64,000 nucleotides of DNA from Chinchilla lanigera (taxonomy: Eukaryota; Chordata; Mammalia; Rodentia; Chinchillidae), in NCBI RefSeq assembly GCF_000276665.1, contig NW_004955446.1, forward strand, positions 9,098,818-9,162,817, written 5' to 3'. Position 1 is the stretch's first letter, and every line of letters starts with the position of its first letter. Positions 22,501 to 34,024 of the stretch are shown here, in pieces. The position numbers were made by a program, and so were the translations under genes. The notes below the pieces were generated by a model, which was given only the letters and a program-made list of their open reading frames with translations, ran no database searches and was not told the DNA's origin.

Positions 22501-23890
22501 AGAACGGAGTTTGAAAATCAGTCCCAAAATCTGACATGGCCAGAGTCAGCGCCAGAGCCCCTTGCTCCTGAGGAGCCAATGCATATGTGTTGTTATGTGG
22601 TGGTGACCCCAGGAGGGTAGTGGCGAGGATGATTAAGCCGGGCCAGAGCCTTCTGTACAAGTCCCCTTGCACAAGTCCCCTTGCCCCTAGCAGGATACAA
22701 AGCCCTGCTTCAGATGTTTTTGCTGTCAGCACAGCGCCCATGGCCTTTCCATTCCCTTTATGGATCTTGCTGTGGGCCCTGATTGTGAGAGTGCAGAACT
22801 GTGTCTTCGAGTTGTTCCTGTCACTTGTGTCTTTCATCCTCTTGCCTTCCCTACCTGTCCCCTTCTATGATACTCAGTCCAGATACTCCATCCAGACAGC
22901 GTCTCAAGTGGAAAATAATGAAAGACTTTCTTCTTTCCTCCTACCTGGCATTCGTTTCGTCCCCTGATTTCCCTTCCTCCTGTCTGGAGCCCTACCAGGC
23001 TGCTTCTGCATGACCATGCTTTGGTGATGTTGAGGTACTCTGCACCAGGCAGCCCTGCAGAAAGCCCAGAAGGCCCCACGGTCTGGATATGTTTGGAAAA
23101 TCAGGTTCAGATTCACTGAACACGAATTTGCAACACGAAGTGCTGGTGAGCATGATGAGGGAAGGGAATTAGCAAATAGGTTTGGCAGTCAGCTGATAGA
23201 AAAGCTCAAGAAGGGGGATCATTTGGAAAAAGAAAAATCAATCCCTTTTAGGTGTGTTAATCTCCTTTATAGACAGTGTTACTGTGGACTTCGGGACTGT
23301 GAGACAGCTTGTAGTCTTTCTTGTCCCTATGGCCTGGCCTTCTTTGCAGGGAGGAGGCAAGGGTAAGTGCAGTGAATTTGATTATGCATATCGGTCCAAC
23401 CCTGGTTTAATGAGCCATGGAAACAAAACAACTCAGCCCCCTGTAACTGCCGTAACCTAACACTAAAAGCATCGAGAGCACTGTGGCTTTGGTTTCACAT
23501 GTTTGTAGCACAGGCCTCGCCTCTGCATCTGAGCTCTTCAGCAGAGATCTGAAGCGGCTGTGTTCTTCTTCTGGCAGGCAGAAATCTTTTAGAGTTAAGT
23601 TGACAGGGAGAAAAAAAGTTACCAAAATGCAAAAAATAAAACTGCTCACTCAACCTCCCTTAGTTTGTAAATAAGGAAATGGAGCCCTAGAAAGGTGTCA
23701 TGCTTTGTAGATAGACATTATTTAGGGCAGAGCCAACAGTTGGATTTCGGGTAGGACAAGTTCTTCCTTGATTGTATTTTCAAAAACCTGTACTTTTTCC
23801 AGAGCTTCTAAAGTAATTTGTTGATTGATTCCACAATTGTAGAGAAGCTAGAAAGTAGTATGAAGACAAGACCATATCTATAAACAGTGC
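22501..23890. other. Repeat-poor, GC-richer stretch without a called gene
   Basis: About 1.4 kb with no recognised repeat and several short overlapping frames on both strands (for example 22587-22967 +, 22493-22837 -). A 14-bp tandem pair (gtccccttgcacaa / gtccccttgcccct) lies near 22660-22690. The 126-codon frame has a hydrophobic middle but no recognisable family, and its frames on both strands are similar in length, so it is not called. Confidence 0.35.
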
Positions 23891-23892
23891 TG

Positions 23893-24060
23893 CCTTTTTA
23901 CATTGTATAAATGAGAAAGCTGATGCTCAGATATTTTGAGTAACTCGTCCAAGGTCGTGTAGCTTATGATTGGTACAGCCTGATGTGAGCCCAAGCCTTT
24001 CTGACTTTCACAAGCATGCTTTCCGCTGCTGGTCTATGCTATGCTGCCTCAGACAGGCTG
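23893..24060 (-). repeat. MIR SINE, antisense
   Basis: 'cattgtataaatgagaaagc', 'gagtaactcgtccaaggtcg', 'gatgtgagcccaagcctttc' match antisense MIR. Confidence 0.75.
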
Positions 24061-24815
24061 TCCCTAAAATGAGTTACTTCTAATCTGTCTCTAAGGTGTG
24101 GGCCTCCATACACAGACATTTCCAGAATTACAGTGGTGTGCATTTTTCCTATCTGCAATACAGGGTAGAATGGCTAGAGTGGAGCAGACCTTAAAAATGA
24201 GGGTAAGCACCTGATCTGATGCAAAGCTTCAGAACGACTGTGCTGAAAGCAGGAAACTTGGCAATTGATGTTTTAAAAGCACTGGAAAGTTCACTAGTAT
24301 TGGGATCAATATTTTGATGAAAGGCAACAGCATAGGAACAAAGAATTGGAAGCATTTGGTAAAATTATGAATGAAAAGGATATATAAATAGCAGACTGTG
24401 GAAAGGAAACAAAGATTACCCTGAAAAGGCTTTTTTTCCCCATCAGTTGGATTACCTGAATTGATAGAGAAAGGATATATCAAAGGAGGATTTGCTGTTA
24501 GAAAATTAAATGAAGAAGATGTGATGGAGATGTTTTTAGAATCCTCTTCACTATGGCTCTTTCCCAAAGACAGAAAAAAGGAAAGATTATGTGTCATTTA
24601 AAGATCAAGTCCGGAAGCACCAGGATAAGGTTAAATAAACACAGTAATCAGAGAATTCTTCCTGATGACTGATCTTTAGAAATTAACTCTAATACTATCA
24701 GACCGATCATGCCTTAGTGATAAGAGCAAAGGAAGCATCTATTGGCTTTGGGAGATCACATTCTGGAAAATCAACACAAAGATAGGACTTAAAATGTAAG
24801 CAGATTACTACTTAG
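24061..24815. other. Unassigned; no gene called
   Basis: A 122-codon antisense frame at 24229-24597 is Phe/Leu/Ser-rich, as expected from AT-rich DNA, and has no domain. No repeat identified. Confidence 0.35.
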
Positions 24816-24819
24816 TGTG

Positions 24820-25125
24820 GAGATAGGTAAGTCAACACACAATTAAAATACAATATAGAAAAGGAGGCTTCCTAATACCACAAAGGCCACTCATTAGGGG
24901 AAGTCTTTGGGCCAGCCAGGGAAGAGAAGTGGCCACTTGGGCGTCACAGAGATAAGACGCATCCGAGATATTTGAAGAACTGTCCGAGATTTCAGTAAGG
25001 CTAAAAGCTAAAGGATGATGTGGAGCCCTGGAAACTGAACTTAGGAAGGTAGGATAAGCTTTTTACTGTGTGGGGGACCATGAAGAATATGAAATATAAA
25101 GAGTATGACTAGCTGTTGTGAACCT
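24820..25125 (-). repeat. L2 LINE fragment, antisense
   Basis: 'aaaggaggcttcctaatacc', 'gccagccagggaagagaagt', 'agctttttactgtgtggggg' resemble antisense L2 body. Diverged. Confidence 0.4.
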
Positions 25126-25560
25126 GTAGTTCAATTTGTAGAGGTGGATAAATGCCCATGGTAGAATTTAATTTCTTGAGACATCATGGGTTTCCCAGTT
25201 CCAAAAGTATTTAAATTTGCATTGGAGAGTTGCAGTAGGGAATTGACAAAATATTTGAAGTGTAGTAAGAATAGTTTGTGTATATTAGGGTCTGTTGTGT
25301 GGTGGGCTGGCAGACTGATTCTACTCGTCCCTATCCCACCCACAAAATACCTGATCTCTAGTGTTTGTCAAGTGTCATGACATAAATACTCCCACCATGG
25401 TGATTTCATGCTACCACTAGTTTAAAAGTTCTTTTACAAGATTCTTGAACATTTAACAAATGACAAGATCCAGTTCCTATACCCCTGCATAGCACCTCAA
25501 CAGCAATTCCGTAATTCTCAGTGTCAAATAAGTGATAGGTTCAGTAAGTAATATAGGGAC
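25126..25560. other. Unassigned unique sequence
   Basis: Nothing recognised. Confidence 0.4.
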
Positions 25561-25564
25561 TATA

Positions 25565-25771
25565 AAGAGAATGAAAACTGAAAATGTAGTTCAGAGATAG
25601 AGCACTTGCTTCTCTAGATTCAGTAAAGAGAAGGAACAGGAGCAGGGAAAGAGAGGAACACGTCCTTAAGAGTTTGATTAGTAAGGAAATGCTTCAATGA
25701 AAAGTGAGGCTTGAGGTGGCATTGTAAAAGTTTTACATAGATAAATAGGAGCATGCTGGTGCCCCATGTTG

Positions 25772-25806
<35 letters not shown>

Positions 25807-25811
25807 CATGC

Positions 25812-25850
<39 letters not shown>

Positions 25851-26010
25851 TGCAGCACAAGGCACAGATGAGTGAGGCTAGTAAAAAAGGATTTAGGTTT
25901 TGGCCAGTGCAACTAAGATGTTTTGGACTTTAACTTAAGTTGGCAAGCAGTGTTTGAATATAGATGGAGATAGCAATGTTTTGGAAGATTTATCTGATAA
26001 CAAGTTGAAT
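25565..26010 (-). repeat. L2 LINE fragment, antisense, split by a microsatellite
   Basis: 'gtgaggcttgaggtggcatt', 'ataggagcatgctggtgc', then after the microsatellite 'cagcacaaggcacagatgag', 'ggccagtgcaactaagatgt', 'gcagtgtttgaatatagatg', following the antisense L2 order. Confidence 0.6.
25774..25847. repeat. Compound (GT)n-(GA)n microsatellite
   Basis: GT run at 25774-25805, a short spacer (catgcat), then a GA run at 25813-25847. It lies inside an L2 remnant and generates a spurious Ser/Leu-His/Thr minus-strand frame. Confidence 0.95.
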
Positions 26011-27045
26011 AATTTGGTAACTGTAGTAAAATGCATGTACCTAGATGCTCAGAATAGAATAATTTGCAAAACATAACTGCCTCTTATAAGTAAGAGTAAT
26101 CCAACTCATATCAGTCTTGGAATTTTCTAACTGATAGGTTAGGCAATTGTATCCCATAGTCTTGGGTAAAGATACCAGCAAACCAGAGAACTAATAGTAG
26201 CTATGTGGAGAAATTAAGACCACATGAAGGAGCTGACACGGGAGCTCCTATATACTGTATTTTTGTTAATATGCATTGTTACCAATATTGTTTCCATTGA
26301 ATACCAACTGCTGTTAATTATTCCAAACTAGGTGCCTCAGGCAACCTTTCCTTTTGTACAAAGTTGTCTTTTGTCTTGGAAACTTTCAAAAACTTGTTTG
26401 AACAGTGAAAACTTTGTCTATCTCATTGCATCTGAAACTCTTCTCGTTCCCATTATCTCTTCTGTCTGCTTCGTCACCATCCTCCCCGCTTGCTGTTCTG
26501 CCTGCCTGTCCAGCTTCCAGTCATCCTCCCACTGCTGCCTCGCTGCAGAGTCACCCAGGCAGCTCTGTCTCAGTATCTCCTTTCACCAGAGTTCCTGTCC
26601 GCCCGCAGTACATGCAGGGCATCTTCCCCTTGAATTTCTTAAAGCTTGGAGGGGTATGTCCCACACATTGCTTTGCAATGCAATAATAGGTCTTTGTGGG
26701 TTTTTATTGCACTTCACTCTGAAAGCAGAGGGAAAAAGAAAGGAAAAGTAGTAAAAGATATGCACCGATGTTCACAAAGCACGTTCAAACATGTTCTGCG
26801 CAAGTGTTATTTTTAAAACCTGTCTGTGTAGGTCTAAGCTGCATGAGTTTGACAGATTGGTGTCATAAGACAAAGAAAAATTGGATGGTACCTTCACAAT
26901 ACAGTGTAAATTACATACAGCTTACACACTTAAAAAGTCAGAACCTCACTCTTTCTCTTTGTTCTGATTATTCAATGGAGAATTGTGTGCTTCTAGCCAT
27001 TGTATTTTTGTGAATACGCTCACTCACAAAGTAATACAGCCGGGC
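26011..27045. other. Unassigned stretch, no gene called
   Basis: Overlapping 139- and 93-codon sense frames (26332-26751, 26405-26686) cover a CT-rich section. Ser/Cys/Leu content follows base composition, and no signal peptide plus domain or splice structure can be defended. Confidence 0.35.
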
Positions 27046-27046
27046 A

Positions 27047-27220
27047 TAATACAACTCAAACTTGGCATGCTGGCACATGCCAGTAATCCCAACACTTGAG
27101 AGGCTAAAGCAGGAGGATTGCTTTGTGTTCGAGCCCAGCAAGGGCTACAAAATGAGTTCAAGGCCAGCCTGAACTACATAGAAAAACCCTGCCTCAAAAA
27201 AAAAAAAGTAGTACAACTCA
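27047..27220 (+). mobile_element. B1 SINE, sense, with TSD
   Basis: taatacaactca (27047) and tagtacaactca (27209) flank a B1: 'ggcatgctggcacatgccag', 'taatcccaacacttgagagg', 'gagttcaaggccagcctgaa', poly(A). One mismatch in the TSD. The 7SL-derived pol III promoter region is recognisable. Confidence 0.9.
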
Positions 27221-28055
27221 GTTCTATAGATACTGAAAGCATGTTGCTAATGAGATTACCCAAAGTCTCATTTTAGTTACTGCACTTTTATACATTTTTG
27301 GCTATTTATTCATTAGTTAGGAATAGAGCAAGCATTAATTCAGCAACTCTCTGAAATAAATAATGTGTTTTCCAATAATAGTCCTCAGTCTTCCAGAATA
27401 TTGTATGAGTTATATTATTGTGGATATAAACAGGACCCACATTATTGCAAAGTTATTTTAAACTAGTATTAATTATTCATGTAACATAGATATGGTCCAT
27501 GGAACACTATAATAGAATTGTTCAACACAGTATGTAGATTTCATGCAAGAGCAGTAAACCTTAGTAAGTAAGCTCAGGGTACTCTGTCAGCCTTTTCTGG
27601 GTATAAACATCATGTGTTGGTGAAATGGATCTGTGAATATATCTCAATTACTAACAGCAGTGTGTACATCTTAACTATCAAGAATTCAGTGGCCCTGCTG
27701 GGCCCTTTTTTCTTGAACACAGATCAACATCAGGAAGGAAGCAAATGAAGTCTCTGAGAACCCAAAATAGACATTTAGAAGACTGAACCACTAAAGATAA
27801 TGCACATCATTAGTCAGAAAAATTATGTCCGTATTTTAGTGATGGTTCATACAAGCCCAGTCACGTGGTTCCAAGCCTTCCCAGTGTTGGTGTGCATGTA
27901 TATTTTGTTTATTTTCTGCCTAATGGAAAGTCTCAAATACTTTTCTGCCTCAAAGTGTACTTCTTCAAAATCATTTTTATGGTTGTTTATAGTCAAGCAT
28001 TTATTTAACCAGGAGGGTTGATCATTTATAACATCTTTGAGACTTTCTTTCTCCT
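27221..28055. other. Unassigned unique sequence
   Basis: AT-rich, no repeat or gene recognised. Confidence 0.4.
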
Positions 28056-28127
28056 CTTGTTTTTTTTTTTTTTTTTTTTTTCTTTAGAAAGAAGTAAACA
28101 CGGAAGATTAAAAAAAAAAAAGAGGAC
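28052..28127. repeat. T22 ... A12 inverted low-complexity pair
   Basis: ctcctcttg + T22 at 28051-28081 and A12 + gaggac at 28110-28127 are imperfect inverted complements around a 28-bp loop. This may be two facing retroposon tails or a foldback. Confidence 0.6.
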
Positions 28128-28261
28128 ACCTAACATCAAATATAAAAATAAGTCCTGGGAAGGGAAGAGAGAATTCCTTCTGAGTACATGGCAGTAGCAG
28201 TAGTAGGCTCATTACCTTCACTTTCTCATTAAGTATTGCCAGTCACTGTGTGCTTACCTTT

Positions 28262-28385
28262 TGCTACATTATTCTATTCTTTTTTTTTTTTCAGTACCAG
28301 GAATCGAACTCACAATCTCATGCTTGCCAAGCAGGCTCTGTGCTGCTCAGATAACTCCCCAGCCCCCATGTGCTACATTATTCTA
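28262..28385 (-). mobile_element. ID SINE, antisense, with 15-bp TSD
   Basis: tgctacattattcta at 28262-28276 and 28371-28385, both perfect. The body is 'cagtaccaggaatcgaactc' ... 'actccccagccccca'. Confidence 0.93.
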
Positions 28386-28444
28386 ATAACTTTGGATAAT
28401 GTCCACCATAAATCTGTGAGTTTTGGTGCATTGTGAGCTACATT

Positions 28445-28585
28445 CTTATTTTATCGTTGTGAAAACTAAGGTCCAGAGGAGTTAAATGACTAGCCCCGGG
28501 TAACACAGGTGATAAGAAATAGCCCTGAGTCAAATTGAGGCAGTCTTTTCTAGAGATTAACTCCTAACACTGTGCCAGTCTGCTT
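28445..28585 (-). repeat. MIR SINE, antisense
   Basis: 'gtgaaaactaaggtccagag', 'gagttaaatgactagccccg', 'ggtaacacaggtgataagaa' match antisense MIR. Confidence 0.75.
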
Positions 28586-28589
28586 TTAT

Positions 28590-30045
28590 TGTCCTTTAGT
28601 GCAGCCTTTCTAACAGAATATACCACTTAGATTTACCTTTCTTAGCATAAATTCAATAAATAATATAGTTAGCCGAGCTAGCAGAACATTTATGCTTATT
28701 GGGTAAAGAAACTATTTCTGTGAGGTAGTAATGAATGCTTCATTTATGTCAGCAATGATTCCAATTTTGATAATATACTTCAGTTTAACAGTGGAACTCC
28801 AACTTTATGCTTGACATGATTTTTGACAGAATCCATGTAGAAATATTCACATATTTTTAAAATTATGGTTAAAAATGTGACATTTATGTCAACTAATATC
28901 AGAACCCAAATTCTTAAGAAGAGAGTTCTAGAATATAGGGAGTTTCCTACCATCATTTTCACATCTCTGTCCCATTTTGTCATGCCTATTCTGTGTACTG
29001 GTGAGGTTGGCTTCTGTCAGCTGTGTTCCCACCTAACCTGTCTGGCATTTGCAAGTATGCACGCAAGGAAGGAAACACATGAGAGAAGGTGGAGGGAAGA
29101 AAACAAGGGCAGAAAGGAGAGAAGCAGAAAGGATTGGGCCCCAAATTTCCCCCAACCACCTCACACACATTTTGTTCTACATATATCACCTCCATCTCAG
29201 GTGTTCAGGTCAAAATTGCCAGGGAGGGTGCTGTACCTTAGTTATGCTTGGTTTTTAGTACATTCTTGAGTAAATGAATGAGCAGCCCACGCAGTTTCTC
29301 TTATACAGAGTACTTTGCTTCATTGATTTCCCATTATGAATCTATTCTAATTGCCAAATTGCCAATACCATGACCCAATCAAGAGTTTCAGGAAAAGATC
29401 AGAAACACCAGGAACATCAGCCTTTTGCTTTCTGAACACTGATTTCGGTCTCTGCCTAGTTCCTTTGGACTTAGAAGAAAAGTATAGGTGGAAAACACAT
29501 TTAAACATCTCATACTACTATTTTTTTTAATTCACAATGTCCTAGTTAAAAATTGAGGTGTGAACTAGAACAGTTCACAATAAGAAATATCCAGGGGACA
29601 ATCGTAACCCCCAAAGACCCTACTGGGAAGCAGGACCTTAAGTAGCTCTGTGTTTTCTCTTAGAAAACTACAGAAAAGTTTTTCAGAGAATGAGCGTGCA
29701 TTTTGCTGACCATTCTCCATTTCCAGGACCATGGTTGCAGAGTCAAAAGGAGGCAAGTTGAAAATCTGCAAGAGCTATCTCACAGGAGACGGCAGGCAAG
29801 CCAGGAAAAGAAAACATGAGATGTCAGGTAGCCAGCTGAGCATCAGATAACACAGCAAAAATATACTGATGTTCTGTAAGGTACCAAACTGTATCTATTA
29901 TCAGGGCATACAGAGAGAGATTATTTGTTTGCTGATTGATTGTAAAGAAAACAAACTTCACAAGCCATGTTTGGGGGCAAATTGGCATTTACAATGTAGT
30001 TCAAATCCTTTCGAGTACAGAGACATTGACAAGATATAATGACAG
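28590..30045. other. Unassigned stretch, no gene called
   Basis: A 134-codon frame at 28865-29269 (+) overlaps a purine-rich tract (29085-29130) and a 69-codon opposite frame. No domain is seen. No repeat recognised. Confidence 0.35.
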
Positions 30046-30054
30046 ATATTGATT

Positions 30055-30245
30055 AAAAGTGTCAGCCCTGTATTTAGACTACTCTGAATCCTGCCCCTGC
30101 CACTTAGTAGCCATGAGATCTGGTGCCTCCTGACCTTAATTTCCATAATGGCGAAGTATAATAATAACACTATATTAATATGCACATTAAATGACATAGA
30201 CCACATAGTGCTTGCAATAATGCTTTCTACATGGGTAGCATTCAA
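30055..30245 (+). repeat. MIR SINE, sense
   Basis: 'cctgcccctgccacttagta', 'gccatgagatctggtgcc', 'gaccttaatttccataatgg', 'tgcttgcaataatgctttct' follow sense MIR. Confidence 0.75.
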
Positions 30246-30271
30246 GCAAAAGTAAGCTGCCATGTAACTAC

Positions 30272-30399
30272 TATAGATACTATTTTCTTTTCTTTTCTTT
30301 TTTTTTTTCCCAGTACCGGGAATTGAACTCACCACCTTGCGCTTGCCAGGCAGGTGCTGTGCTGCTGAGCCAAATCCCCAGCCCTGTAGATAGTATTTT
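30272..30399 (-). mobile_element. ID SINE, antisense, with 15-bp TSD
   Basis: tatagatactatttt (30272) and tgtagatagtatttt (30385), two mismatches, flank a T/C-rich tail and a reversed ID body (cagtaccgggaattgaactc ... ctgagccaaatccccagcc). Confidence 0.9.
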
Positions 30400-30454
30400 A
30401 AACTAAAATGTACTGTGTGGTTGGTTTGGAGGAGGGTGGTTACCTAGGGGTATT

Positions 30455-30800
30455 GCCTCATTGGTCAGCTTTCCCTTGCTGGGACAAGACACATGACAAC
30501 CTCAATGTAAAGGAGTAGAGGTTTATTTAGTTCATGGTTTCAGAGGCTTCAGTCAATGTTCAGCTGGTTATAAGGCAGAAGCATCATGTTAGAAAGGCAT
30601 GGCAGGAAAGCTGCCCACCTCAGTGGGAGCTAGGAAGCAGAAAGCCAGACAGAAAACACAGAGAAAGGGGCCAGAGACTTGATGTAGTGCCCAGGGTCAG
30701 ACCCTATGACCTATGCAGACACACCCAGCAGAGTGCCTTACTAATCTCCTAGGCATTTCTCCAGCCAATCAAGTTCACAGTCAGGATTAATTGTCATGAT
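30455..30800 (-). mobile_element. MaLR-type LTR, antisense
   Basis: 'attggtcagctttcccttgc', 'ggtttatttagttcatggtt', 'gagctaggaagcagaaagcc', 'tctcctaggcatttctcc', 'caatcaagttcacagtcagg'. Shares its right third with the copy at 32104-32440. Confidence 0.7.
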
Positions 30801-32100
30801 TGCCTAGTGAAGAACAGATGGTTACCCAGTTGTTTAGTGTTTTCCTTGGTGAATTAACTCCAGGCATCTTGTTCTTGGGCTGGCCATCCATTCTCAGAAA
30901 GGCAATCTTGTCACAGACCACAAATATGCTGCTTCCCACTGTCAAAGTGACAAGATCCTTAATGGTAGGATATCAGTTCATTCCTTAAAAGCTACAGAGT
31001 GCTTTGGCCTCACCCATGTACACATTCTCCCTGGTGTGTAAGTTCAGAATACTAAATTGTCAGAGCGTGGATATAGAACAGTTACATGTGATCAGAAGGT
31101 CGGGTGGACCACCTGTTTTTGAGCACATAGAACATCTGTGTGAGCAGCAGGGATGTCCTTTCAGGAGGGTGGGCACATACCCTGGGCACTCCCATTCCTC
31201 TAACACAATCCAAATCTCCTTTTCCTCTTACTTACTTGTTTACCAATCCCCCTAGTATGAGAATGATCTTCTCCCAAATATATTAATACCCTTAACAGCT
31301 ACTGTCGGGATATAGCTTGAGAGTTTCTTAGGGGCTGGTTTTCACAACTCTGTTGGTCTAGAAATCTGACCCTGAGAGAGGGCAGGCAATTTTATTTGGG
31401 TCCTTATAGACTCTAAGGTGGGTAATTCAGTCTTGCCCCTTGTACTTTCCTGTCCAGATCCAATAAGCCAAGCATTGTCAGAGTTCAATGTAAGCTGGAC
31501 CCAATAGACTGAGAAATGTAGTAGCCCCCAGAACCACCCATAGGATCAAATGAAGCATCAGCCCAGTTTAGGCCCCCTTGGCCTATTGAGCAGGCTCTTG
31601 TATCCTTCTCTGCCAGCCCTCAGCAGGCTAGGCATGTTCTGAATGCTGACCTCTCTCACTTTGGACTTTCTCTTCCTTGGCACTCATGAGGAAATCTACT
31701 TAAATGCTTGAGATTTAGTGCAGTTTCCTTAATGGAGCTTCTCATAGCAAACACACTAACCTTTCTCAGCATTCATTACAAATGAAATTAAACCATGGTT
31801 TATGCATATTTTATCATTGCTGCTGTTTAATGACTATCTTATGCATTAAAGAAAGAAATGTTTAGTCGCTGCTGTACCTAAAGCACAAAGCATGTCATGT
31901 ACAAGGTACAATGAAGATTTTTTTGAATGGTTAATCACTCTTAGGAGACTGCTTCTATACTGAGGGCTACAACTTACTTATGCATTAGGACATCAATTTA
32001 GTGGGTCACAACCAGGAGTAAGCAAAGAAGAAATTGTATAAAGAGGAGGAAGAAGAGTGTATCACATAAGGTGAATTATTTGTGTGAGTGCAAATTTGGT
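30801..32100. other. 1.3-kb stretch between two like-oriented LTRs
   Basis: No recognised repeat or coding frame longer than 83 codons. It lies between two antisense MaLR LTRs of one subfamily. The length would suit a MaLR internal region, but no primer site, polypurine tract or gag-like frame could be identified. Confidence 0.3.
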
Positions 32101-32103
32101 CTA

Positions 32104-32440
32104 GGTATTAGCTTTTCCATTGCTCGATAGCATACCAGACATCCACAACATAAAGGAAAAGTTCAATTTGGCTCACGGCATCAGAACATTCAGTCCATGG
32201 TTGACTGGCTCCAAGGCTAGAACACCATGTAGAAAGGGCACAATGGAGCAGAGCTTCTTAGTTCATGGAGGCAAGGAACCACAGCAGGAGAGCAGCACCC
32301 ACGCGGAAGGGGCCAGGGACCACACACAGTACCCAAGGTTATGCCTCCGTAGACCCACCCAAACACAGTCAAAAGTGTGCTTTATAATCTCCTAGGCATT
32401 TCTTAATCCAGTTAAGTTGACAATCACAATTAATGGCCAC
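32104..32440 (-). mobile_element. MaLR-type LTR, antisense
   Basis: 'tattagcttttccattgctc', 'cagtccatggttgactggct', 'gaaggggccagggaccacac', 'tctcctaggcatttcttaat', 'gttgacaatcacaattaatgg'-like end. Same subfamily as 30455-30800. Confidence 0.7.
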
Positions 32441-32498
32441 ATTAAAATATGGATATGCATGTATGGGTATATCTACTTAACACACACACAGGCATATG

Positions 32499-32800
32499 CA
32501 GTAGTCCTCCTTATTAGTGAGGGTATGGTTCTAAGACCTCCCAGTGGATACCTGAAACTCCAGGTAGTAACTAATCCTATAAATCCTATGTCTTTTTCTG
32601 TATGTATATATCTATTATAAAGTTTAGTTTATAAATTAGGCATAGTAAGAGATTAATAATAATAATGAGTGATTTAGCAGAGTAATTTTAAAAATACAAT
32701 GAATAAACAGTATTTTAAACTTACAAATTGCTTCTTTCTATTATTTTTAATTTAATGGTTTTGGACCACACAGTTGACTTTGGTTAACTGAAATTACTAG
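32499..32800 (+). mobile_element. Tigger/pogo-type DNA transposon relic
   Basis: 'cagtagtcctccttattagt', 'ggttctaagacctcccagtg', 'gatacctgaaactccaggta', 'ataaattaggcatagtaaga' and, near the right end, 'ttgactttggttaactgaaa' follow a Tigger-family layout. Internally deleted; no transposase frame. Confidence 0.75.
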
Positions 32801-32897
32801 GTCTTCTCTAAACTAGGAGATAAAGTACAGATATTCATCCTATTAACATCTTAGTCCTACTTCTTTGCTTAATTCTCTCCATGCCTGATCATTACCA

Positions 32898-32901
<4 letters not shown>

Positions 32902-32945
<44 letters not shown>
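32902..32945. repeat. (CA)n microsatellite
   Basis: About 22 uninterrupted CA units, a likely polymorphic locus. Confidence 0.97.
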
Positions 32946-32947
<2 letters not shown>

Positions 32948-32949
32948 CT

Positions 32950-33540
32950 ACAGGGGAGTGTTTTTAGAAAAAGCCTATTCTCTTTAAAAATAATTTTTAT
33001 TTGTAAAACTATAAGATGACTGTATATATGAAATAGCTTACTAACATTTGAAGATGCAATGAACATGCTGAATTACCTTGGAAAAATTCAGTCTACACCC
33101 TGAATTTTTGTCCCAGTCTTTTTTGATCCTGCAGTATTATGTTAAACATAGTTTTTCTTTCTAGTATGTATACCAAACTATCTTTTTCTCTAGCTTCTGA
33201 CTTTCAAAGAGTTTAAGGAATTTATGACTTGGTGCATTTGATGTGGCACAGTTCCACATGTGAGGGATGGTGATTTGGATTGCACGACAGAAGTACGTGC
33301 CAAGAATAATTGGCTTCTGTATTGCGGAACAACTCAAATTCTGTGTGTATCACAGTATGTAATTTGGGTGTACAAGATGCCTGTAGTTCAAAGTGCTTTG
33401 CTCCTCTGCCATGGCAAACTGAGCTTCCTGTTGGCTTGGTCCTTAAGTTTGCAGTAAACAGACTGGATACAGTTAGAAAGAAAGAATCTATCTTATTACA
33501 TGCATTCAAATGTCATACAAACTTGAGCACCAAGGTCTTT
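32950..33540. other. Unassigned unique sequence
   Basis: Overlapping opposite-strand frames at 33222-33509 (-) and 33260-33690 (+) have no recognised domain. No repeat recognised. Confidence 0.35.
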
Positions 33541-33690
33541 TTTTGCTCCGTCTTCCCTTGTTCTCTTCTTTCCTTCCTCCTCTCACTTCTGCCTTTTACC
33601 TCTTTTCCTTTTTACCCCTCATTTCCATCCTCCTCATTTTCTCACTCACTTTTTTCACCCTCCCTTCCTTCCTTTCTTCCTTTCCATTGA
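33541..33690. repeat. Pyrimidine-rich (TTCC)-like tract
   Basis: Interrupted CTTC/CCTT repeats over about 150 bp, giving the Phe/Ser/Leu-rich open frames here. Confidence 0.85.
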
Positions 33691-33754
33691 CTATAGTGCA
33701 AAACAATTCTTTTTCTTCTAAGCTACATTCTGTATCAGCTTCTCAAGCAATTTT

Positions 33755-34015
33755 GTTGCTATGATTAAGAATTTAAGGGCCGGGGATATAGCTCAGGGCA
33801 CAATGCCTGCCTGGCAAGGGTGAGGTCATGAGTTCAATTCCCGGTACCAAAAAAAAAAAAAAAAGAATTTCCTGGGGCTCTGATAAAAGATGCAGAGCCC
33901 ATGGCTATTTTTCTTGGACTCAGATTAAGGAAACTTGGGAAGGAATCAGAGAATATGTATTCTTAACTAGTAGCCCAAGTGATTCTTATAATCAGGTTAC
34001 TGGGAAACACTAAAG
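33755..34015 (+). repeat. MER5-type hAT relic split by an ID SINE
   Basis: After the ID, 'tttcctggggctctgataaa', 'agtagcccaagtgattctta' and 'taatcaggttactgggaaac' follow a MER5-type end. The ID at 33775-33862 sits in its left part. Confidence 0.55.
33767..33870 (+). mobile_element. ID SINE, sense, with 8-bp TSD
   Basis: aagaattt at 33767-33774 and 33863-33870; body 33777-33848 (gggccggggatatagctcag ... gttcaattcccggtacc) and A14 tail. Confidence 0.92.
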
Positions 34016-34024
34016 TAATAACAT

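Noticed and set aside
22587..22967. 126-codon frame with hydrophobic middle
   Set aside because: Similar-length antisense frames overlap it and I recognise no protein family; a transmembrane-like stretch alone is weak evidence.
26332..26751. 139-codon sense frame
   Set aside because: It overlaps another frame, its composition follows CT-rich DNA, and no recognisable domain is present.
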